Shown: piece after piece, positions 14,423 to 18,281 of the stretch
Position numbering within the stretch: position 1 is the first letter of the stretch
Layout: each line of letters opens with the position of its first letter
Notes under the pieces: model-generated
Seen by the model: the letters and a program-made list of their open reading frames with translations, nothing else
The model's database searches: none
What the model was told of the DNA's origin: nothing
Assembly (NCBI GenBank): GCA_002067405.1
Contig: MVRP01000073.1
Location: 1-18,281 of the forward strand
Source: Syntrophorhabdaceae bacterium PtaU1.Bin034
Lineage (GTDB): Bacteria > Desulfobacterota_G > Syntrophorhabdia > Syntrophorhabdales > WCHB1-27
DNA length: 18,281 nt
Direction: 5' to 3'
Position numbers and translations under genes: made by a program

Positions 14423-14648
14423 TATCTATTCCTCCAAAGAGGCGGCATCTAAGTTCGAGAAGTGCGTAGCTTGCTAAGGCTGTCCGGAGTTCCGGCGGAA
14501 CGCGGCAGGCTTCGCAAGCGGATTCGAGAATATCTAGCAACACGTCTTCCATCCAAATGTCTATTAGGTTGCTCCAAGCTGTCCTCACGACGACCAGTAT
14601 AACCAAATCGCTACCATGAAGCAAGTAAAAAAGTTCACTATACCTCAA
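14412..14648 (-). CDS. Unknown small ORF between cas3 and cas5, start uncertain
   Basis: A frame of 78 codons from TTG 14648 to TGA 14412. The last 46 residues (from ATG 14552, MEDVLLDILESACEACRVPP ... LLELRCRLFGG) look like a real helical protein; the first 32 (HGSDLVILVVVRT) overlap the proposed cas5 promoter and lack a ribosome site. The stop lies 8 bases inside cas5, and the cas5 ribosome site lies within its last codons, so coupling is possible. I do not recognise it. It could be a small regulator, a toxin, a remnant, or the leader of the cas5 message. Confidence 0.35.
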   Translation of the reverse strand: MRYSELFYLLHGSDLVILVVVRTAWSNLIDIWMEDVLLDILESACEACRVPPELRTALASYALLELRCRLFGGIDNED

Positions 14649-14666
14649 AGGTGAAGGTAAACGATG
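14634..14666. promoter_or_regulatory. TTC-flanked partial protospacer over a cas5-operon promoter
   Basis: TTC at 14634-14636 precedes a 30-base site that matches the pseudo-spacer at 14736-14765 in 23 positions with no gap; mismatches are at 3, 6, 11, 18, 23, 25 and 26. Positions 6 and 18 are ones that type I guides leave unpaired. On the minus strand the first six bases read TATAGT (14642-14637), a good -10 box directed toward cas5; no strong -35 is seen. Cascade bound here would block this promoter. Confidence 0.6.
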
Positions 14667-14671
14667 TTCTA

Positions 14672-14701
14672 TTGAACCCCCCCACCTTCAAATGCTATAA
14701 T
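14672..14701 (+). promoter_or_regulatory. Sigma-70-type promoter of the solitary repeat RNA
   Basis: TTGAAC (14672-14677), 18-base spacer, TATAAT (14696-14701). Start would be about 14708, just at the stem of the solitary repeat. An inverted repeat TGAAGGT (14652-14658)/ACCTTCA (14684-14690) overlaps it. It diverges from the proposed cas5 promoter. Confidence 0.6.
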
Positions 14702-14770
14702 CCACAATCGGCCCTTACCGGCCGGGGATTGAAACACGATTCCTCCAAGGTGGAGGTGATAGATGACGCC
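14702..14770 (+). ncRNA. Solitary CRISPR-like repeat with pseudo-spacer: candidate CreR/CreA-type regulatory guide RNA
   Basis: A repeat-like unit (14702-14735) has a CGGCC/GGCCG stem (14709-14713 with 14720-14724) and ends GGATTGAAAC, identical in the last ten bases to the array repeat of this locus (GTGGATTGAAAC). It is a single copy and runs opposite to the cas genes. The 35 bases after it (14736-14770) act as pseudo-spacer and partially match the TTC-flanked site at 14637-14666. The promoter immediately upstream would make a short RNA consisting of the stem, handle and guide, a Cas5c substrate in principle. Known CreA and CreR RNAs are degenerate repeat plus partially matching spacer units beside cas genes, steering Cascade to repress a toxin RNA promoter or the cas promoter. 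The repeat is clear; function is inferred. Confidence 0.62.
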
Positions 14771-14791
14771 GCTTAAGCGGCGTCATCTATC
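14758..14791. repeat. Perfect 34-bp palindrome over the cas3 stop codon
   Basis: 17-bp arms centred on CTTAAG (14772-14777), with GATGACGCCGCTT on each strand. The cas3 stop (14783-14785) is inside the right arm. On the cas strand it forms a tight hairpin directly after cas3, without a T-run; on the other strand it would close the 3' end of the solitary-repeat RNA. Confidence 0.85.
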
Positions 14792-16990
14792 CACAATCAA
14801 GTCAGCCGGATCGTTGTAACCATCCATGATTCCTACCTTTTCATCGTAACTCCCGACCCACGCATAGACCTTCTTCGTGCGTAAATCTAGCCAATCGTAC
14901 TTCTCCCGCACCTCATGTTCATACAGATTGACTACGTACGGCTGAAGCCCGCTCCATGTTTTGTAGCCCGGCGTCGCCTCCCACGCCGCGAGACGCGCCA
15001 GGCCGTCCCCGTACCGCACCACCACCGGGACGGTGTCTTTGTCAATCAGGCGATACCTGCCCGCCACCTCGGGATAGTCAAGAACTTCCCGATATGATTG
15101 GATGTCTTTGTTGTCTAGCCCTTTTTCGCGAAACGCGTCAAACAATTCCTTAAAATAAACCCGGCACAGATCAGGATCATGCAGCCGTTGAGCGGAGTTT
15201 TCTCGCAGCAGGAGCCGGGCCTTCTCCAAGCCGGCTTTATACGGTCCGCCCGGCGCCTTCCCTTCCTCGGGATCAAAGATAACCACGATTCCCCTTCTCA
15301 GCCGATTTTCCCTGTTGCACCTCCCGCCTGCCTGAATCAGGCGGTCGAGCGGGCCAATTGCCCGGAAGACCACCGGAAAGTCGAAATCCACCCCCGCTTC
15401 CACAACCTGGGTACTGATCAGCCGCACCGGTTGGGGGTTATCGGGATTCAATCGTCCCTTAACCTCGTCAAGGATGTTCTTACGGTGAGCCGCGCAAAGC
15501 AATGTGGACAAATGGTAGACGTCGGAAGTGTCCCCCATCGCGGCTATGAGCGCAAGCGCGTCCCTGCGAGTATTGAGGATGACCAGTGCCTGCGGCAGAC
15601 GTGCCACCTTCGCGGCCAGCACCTCCCAGGAAAGGGGGTTGCGGCAGCGAATATACTTGACCCGCTTAAGCTTCGCGAAGTGCTCCGGATATTGGGGCAC
15701 AATCTCGGTGATGGGCATGCCCCGAAGCCCTTCCAGCCAGCGACTGTCTTCATACGCCGGTTGAGTGGCCGTGCAGAGCACGATGGTCGATCCGTATCCT
15801 CCCTGTTCGACCGGCGTGGCCAAAACCCTCAGCGCATCCAGCGTAGGGCGCAAGAGACCGATGGGCAGAGTCTGCACCTCATCGAGGATGATCACGGCCC
15901 GCGCCAGGCGATGCAGCTTACGAACCTTGGACGGCCGGTTGCTGAAAAGACTTTCAAATAGCTGCACCGTTGTTGTGACAATCAGCCGCGCGTCCCAGTT
16001 CTCAGTGGCCAGCTTGCGCCGAAGTAAAAGCTCGTCCCGATCGTCTTCCTCGTCATCGGTAATCTCCAATGCCGAATGGTGTTCGAGCACCGCGTCATCG
16101 CCCAGGATATTGCGATAGACCTGAACCGTCTGGTCTATGATGCTCGTATATGGGATCGCCACGATCACCCCCTTAAAACCTTCGTTGGCCAGGGCATGTT
16201 TAAGGGCAAAGGCGAGGCCGCTTCTGGTTTTGCCGCCACCCGTGGGCACGGTCAGGCGGTAAAGGCCCGGCTTGCCGGCAGAGGCATTGAGGCAGTTCTC
16301 ATATACTTCGTTGCGAATTCTGTTAACCAACGTGGATGCGTTGGTGATCTTATTCTGCTCTGCTTCGAGCCTGTTCCAAAGAGTTTCAAGCGACGGACCC
16401 TTGCCGCGCAGTTCTGCCTGCTCGGGGTCGAAGTGTCTTTCAGTGTCCAGGTAGTCGGCATCCACGAGTGCGGAAAACAGCATGCGGATGAATAACTCCC
16501 GTCGCGTGGGGTCGCGTATTAGGTCGCGGGCGGGCAATGCAAAGGATGGAGAGGACAGCTTAAGGGTCTTAAGGGCAGCGTTCATGCGGTTCAACAGGTC
16601 AGCGTTCTCGTGTTGAAATTGATCAAGCTTGCTCCCGGCGTCGCCGCAATCGGGCAACCCGGCATGATGCCCCAGGATGGGAAGGGACAACTCCTTCCAT
16701 CCCTCCCGGTCATTTTGTGCCTTGAATATCCATACGTAGAGCAGGACTGCGGCCCCGATTGCATGCGGTACTTTGGCATGCCGCCGCCCCTTGGCGCACG
16801 CGTCAAGATAGGATTGAAATCGAGGGTTGACCTTGCCGAGGTCATGAACCAGGCCCAGGAAATATGCGATAGAGGATGCGCCGAACTTGTCGGCAGCCTC
16901 GCAGGCTTTACCGGCAACATCTTTCAGGTGCCTATGGAGGTAATGCCATTTACCCTTATCATTCGGTGTGTGAGCGTGCGGCCTATCCAT
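14783..16990 (-). CDS. cas3: CRISPR-associated nuclease-helicase Cas3
   Basis: 735 residues from ATG 16990. HD nuclease domain: H49-D50 (GLVHDLGKVNPRFQSYL), H76 (VPHAIGA), H108-H109 (LGHHAGLPD) and D176/D178 (SALVDADYLDTE). SF2 helicase: Walker A VPTGGGKTR (248-256), DEVQ box ILDEVQTLP (368-376), motif III CTATQP (406-411), STQVVEAGVDFDF (526-538) and motif VI QAGGRCNR (553-560). All key residues are present, so it should unwind and degrade the displaced strand after Cascade binding. It precedes cas5 by an unusual 360-base gap. A 43-codon remnant of another Cas3 start lies 24 bases upstream, and the ribosome site is only GGGGA. Confidence 0.96.
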   Translation of the reverse strand: MDRPHAHTPNDKGKWHYLHRHLKDVAGKACEAADKFGASSIAYFLGLVHDLGKVNPRFQSYLDACAKGRRHAKVPHAIGAAVLLYVWIFKAQNDREGWKELSLPILGHHAGLPDCGDAGSKLDQFQHENADLLNRMNAALKTLKLSSPSFALPARDLIRDPTRRELFIRMLFSALVDADYLDTERHFDPEQAELRGKGPSLETLWNRLEAEQNKITNASTLVNRIRNEVYENCLNASAGKPGLYRLTVPTGGGKTRSGLAFALKHALANEGFKGVIVAIPYTSIIDQTVQVYRNILGDDAVLEHHSALEITDDEEDDRDELLLRRKLATENWDARLIVTTTVQLFESLFSNRPSKVRKLHRLARAVIILDEVQTLPIGLLRPTLDALRVLATPVEQGGYGSTIVLCTATQPAYEDSRWLEGLRGMPITEIVPQYPEHFAKLKRVKYIRCRNPLSWEVLAAKVARLPQALVILNTRRDALALIAAMGDTSDVYHLSTLLCAAHRKNILDEVKGRLNPDNPQPVRLISTQVVEAGVDFDFPVVFRAIGPLDRLIQAGGRCNRENRLRRGIVVIFDPEEGKAPGGPYKAGLEKARLLLRENSAQRLHDPDLCRVYFKELFDAFREKGLDNKDIQSYREVLDYPEVAGRYRLIDKDTVPVVVRYGDGLARLAAWEATPGYKTWSGLQPYVVNLYEHEVREKYDWLDLRTKKVYAWVGSYDEKVGIMDGYNDPADLIVDR

Positions 16991-17014
16991 CTATTCCCCA
17001 TTAAGGCGCTATAC

Positions 17015-17146
17015 TCATTCCGCCGCCCCGAAGTCACCGGCAAACCCCCTTGCCATCTCCCCCACGTTCTTGAGGTGGTCTTCAAGCCGCTGCCATTTAT
17101 CCTTTGGTTTTCTTGGGAGGCTGTGGGCGAAATAGTCCGGTGCCAT
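17015..17146 (-). pseudogene. cas3: Remnant N-terminus of a second cas3
   Basis: ATG 17146 begins MAPDYFAHSLPRKP and continues KDKWQRLEDHLKNVG and EMARGFAGDFGAAE, then TGA at 17015-17017. This is the textbook start of the Cas3 HD domain (FAHS...W..L.DHL..V...A..FA..FGA.E), which normally runs on to WGxLAGLWHDLGK. The intact cas3 starts 24 bases further on and carries its own homologous version (HAHTPNDKGKWHYLHRHLKD...DKFGAS), so two different cas3 5' ends lie in tandem. Most likely the intact cas3 replaced an older one by recombination, leaving the first 43 codons. Confidence 0.72.
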
Positions 17147-17366
17147 CAACTCACCCGTCCGAATCCGTTGAAATCGATGAAGCCTTTGAAGCGGCCTAAA
17201 GCCTTTGGCCGCTCAAACTGTTTGAACTGTTGAAAGCTCCTGAAACACTGGTCAATGATTTCTTACCACATTTCAAGCGCTTTGTCCGCAAGAACGCATG
17301 AAAGGTCAGCAGGACTGCGCAAGATAACGATAGGCGGCTCAAAAACAGGCGTAACTTTGGTTGCCC
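17147..17366. other. Intergenic region upstream of the cas locus
   Basis: No gene. A hairpin GCGGCC/GGCCGC (17191-17196 with 17207-17212) contains AAA/TTT pairing inside its loop. The surrounding sequence is rich in repeats of AAGCCTTTG and AACTGTTTGAACTGTTGAA. This is where a cas3 promoter would be expected, but I see no convincing -35/-10 pair. Confidence 0.4.
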
Positions 17367-17711
17367 TTACACAGCCGGCCCTTTGTTTTCCGCCCCCCTA
17401 TCCCATATGCTCCCGTGCCAGCCGGTTATAAAACCCCTGTCCGAGCACAACGGACATTCCCACTCTATCGCTTCGGGGTTCGCATCTGCAATCCCAGCAA
17501 GGATGCGGCCCTCGCAACGCCGGTGGCCGGGACGCCTGCGACATCGCACGCCCGTAATCTTCGTCGCCTTTTTCCCATTCCGGCCTGTCACCGCCTCGAT
17601 GATGGACCTGAAGTATTCCATGAGCCGCTCTGCCGGCCGGGGAATATCCGGCGCCGGATAGCCGTCCGCATCTAAAAAATGCTGAATATCCGTATACCAG
17701 ACATTCCCCAT
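17367..17711 (-). CDS. Small putative zinc-ribbon protein, unknown function
   Basis: 114 residues from ATG 17711 (AAGGTG 7 bases upstream). The second half carries four cysteines in two clusters: C57 and C66 (GVRCRRRPGHRRCEGRI), C86 and C89 (IEWECPLCSDRGFI), followed by GWHGSIWDRG. The spacing suggests a treble-clef or zinc-ribbon fold, and the CPLCSDRG...GW(H)GS pattern appears in small conserved hypothetical proteins that I have seen beside regulators in accessory regions. The first half is helical (AERLMEYFRSIIEAVTG). A plus-strand frame covers nearly the same stretch but lacks such motifs. The HTH gene lies 51 bases upstream, with a GGAGCA/TGCTCC hairpin between them. Confidence 0.68.
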   Translation of the reverse strand: MGNVWYTDIQHFLDADGYPAPDIPRPAERLMEYFRSIIEAVTGRNGKKATKITGVRCRRRPGHRRCEGRILAGIADANPEAIEWECPLCSDRGFITGWHGSIWDRGAENKGPAV

Positions 17712-17762
17712 AGGAGCACCTTCATCACGTAGCCACGGAGCAAAAAGGGCCGTCTGCTCCCC

Positions 17763-17996
17763 TTACGTTTGTGTCTTCCGCTTCCTTCCCCGCTTCTTCG
17801 CTGCCGTACCTCTGTCCCCTTTCGCCTTCTCTATGAGCTCGTCCAGGTCCTTCCGGTCGAAGAGTGTCCTGCCTCCCAGGCTCACCGGGCTTATCTCTTT
17901 TCGTTCAATCATGCTGTAGAGGGTGGTGCGCGATAGATGCAAATAGCGGCAAGCCTCGTTGACAGTCAGCAGACGTCCTGTTATCTCCTCCGCCAT
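17763..17996 (-). CDS. Excisionase/MerR-like helix-turn-helix protein
   Basis: 77 residues from ATG 17996. Residues 8-52 are an excisionase-family HTH (LLTVNEACRYLHLSRTTLYSMIERKEI, then SLGGRTLFDRKDLDELIEKA), the same type as the protein at 7409-7735 (both share R-T/S-TLY-x-MIERKEI) but with a distinct, lysine/arginine-rich tail (KKRGRKRKTQT). No strong ribosome site is seen. A symmetric divergent promoter lies directly upstream, so it may be a local repressor acting on its own control region, or the excisionase of another element. Confidence 0.78.
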   Translation of the reverse strand: MAEEITGRLLTVNEACRYLHLSRTTLYSMIERKEISPVSLGGRTLFDRKDLDELIEKAKGDRGTAAKKRGRKRKTQT

Positions 17997-18021
17997 AACT
18001 GCTAAGAATACCGTCTTTATT

Positions 18022-18099
18022 TATTCGTGGCAATACTTAATTGTTCGCCCTCGTCAATATTACTTGACATGTGAGAATTATTAAGTATAATCACGAATA
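18022..18099. promoter_or_regulatory. Symmetric divergent promoter pair
   Basis: Plus strand: TTGACA (18064-18069), 16-base spacer, TATAAT (18086-18091), both boxes perfect. Minus strand: TTGACG (18057-18052), 16-base spacer, TATTGC (18035-18030), pointing to the HTH gene. The two promoters are back to back, 6 bases apart, and identical at 27 of 36 positions including ATTAAGTAT and CACGAATA, so the region is one large imperfect inverted repeat. Suited to coordinate control by a dimeric regulator binding both halves. Confidence 0.75.
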
Positions 18100-18169
18100 G
18101 TGGCAAATAACTATGTATATGACAATAAAAAGCGAAGGGCGAGAACAAAAATCGTGACGAGGACATCAG

Positions 18170-18211
18170 ATGGCAGAGAATAGAAAGTCGCTTGAAGAAC
18201 TTACTAAGTAA
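18170..18211 (+). CDS. Very short ORF after the rightward promoter, possibly broken gene
   Basis: ATG 18170, with GAGG 8 bases upstream, reads MAENRKSLEELTK and then TAA. The same frame continues for 14 further codons (LSQNNMISITDDKG) to TGA at 18254-18256, so this may be a gene start with an in-frame stop, or a short peptide. It is the only reading frame served by the perfect promoter at 18064-18091 before the window ends. Confidence 0.25.
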   Translation: MAENRKSLEELTK

Positions 18212-18281
18212 TTGTCACAAAATAACATGATCAGCATCACTGATGACAAGGGTTGATTGTATAGTTCCATTCCCCATGAAA

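Noticed and set aside
14428..14437. ATTCCTCCAA shared between the pseudo-spacer and the cas5 ribosome site as possible guide target
   Set aside because: Only ten bases match, there is no TTC next to it, and the match is the complement of a Shine-Dalgarno sequence; the TTC-flanked site at 14637 is far better.
14669..14737. 22-codon minus-strand ORF from GTG 14737 with a good GGAGGAAT ribosome site
   Set aside because: It is read antisense through the solitary CRISPR repeat, has no recognisable sequence, and the repeat stem and handle explain the conservation better.
17361..17675. Plus-strand ORF opposite the zinc-ribbon protein
   Set aside because: The minus-strand frame has ordered cysteine pairs and a ribosome site; the plus frame is low-complexity Pro/Arg-rich sequence.

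Overview
The window looks bacterial, moderately GC-rich and from a genome with much horizontal exchange. Gene style (dense overlaps, AGGAGG-type ribosome sites, a Met-tRNA 3' half with a CTCATAA anticodon loop, type I-C CRISPR) would fit a Desulfobacterota/deltaproteobacterium-like or related anaerobe; this placement is a guess from style only.

Layout. (1) 1-2566, plus strand: the tail of an arylsulfatase, a DUF4239/bestrophin-like membrane protein, then two tandem copies of a structured RNA motif (1361-1412 and 1501-1553) in front of a sodium/calcium exchanger-family antiporter. The first copy runs into a terminator and the second into the start codon, so they look like paired riboswitches. 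(2) 2567-5980: a gene-poor stretch, then two minus-strand genes, an HD phosphohydrolase and a membrane NERD protein. (3) 6272-9607: a recombinase module. The 3' half of a tRNA-Met gene (attachment core) overlaps the end of a tyrosine integrase. Upstream in the same minus-strand operon lie an excisionase-like protein, two small unknown proteins and a second tyrosine recombinase with an intact catalytic set. (4) 9608-10123: no gene, but long perfect palindromes and short direct repeats. (5) 10124-17146: a rearranged type I-C CRISPR-Cas locus on the minus strand: a 132-bp remnant of a second cas3, an intact cas3, an unusual 360-bp gap, cas5c, cas8c (with an internal cas11c start), cas7c and a cas4 cut off in mid-gene. 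Cas4 is fused directly to the last piece of a CRISPR array (part repeat, one 36-nt spacer, degenerate terminal repeat), so cas1, cas2, leader and almost all spacers are gone. (6) 17367-18281: a zinc-ribbon-like small protein, an excisionase-like HTH protein and a strikingly symmetric divergent promoter.

The most interesting find is in the cas3-cas5 gap. A solitary CRISPR-type repeat (14702-14735) lies on the plus strand just behind a good promoter. The sequence after it reads like a degenerate spacer. Ungapped from its first base, it matches 23 of 30 positions of a site at 14637-14666 that is preceded by TTC, the type I-C PAM. That site covers a TATAGT -10 box pointing at the cas5-cas8-cas7 operon. 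This is the architecture of a CreR/CreA-type guide RNA by which Cascade would repress its own operon (or a hidden toxin), here in a system that has lost adaptation and nearly all spacers.

The genes therefore read as an interference-only, probably self-regulating CRISPR module next to integration machinery, with signs of repeated recombination (double cas3 start, cas4/array fusion, partial tRNA).
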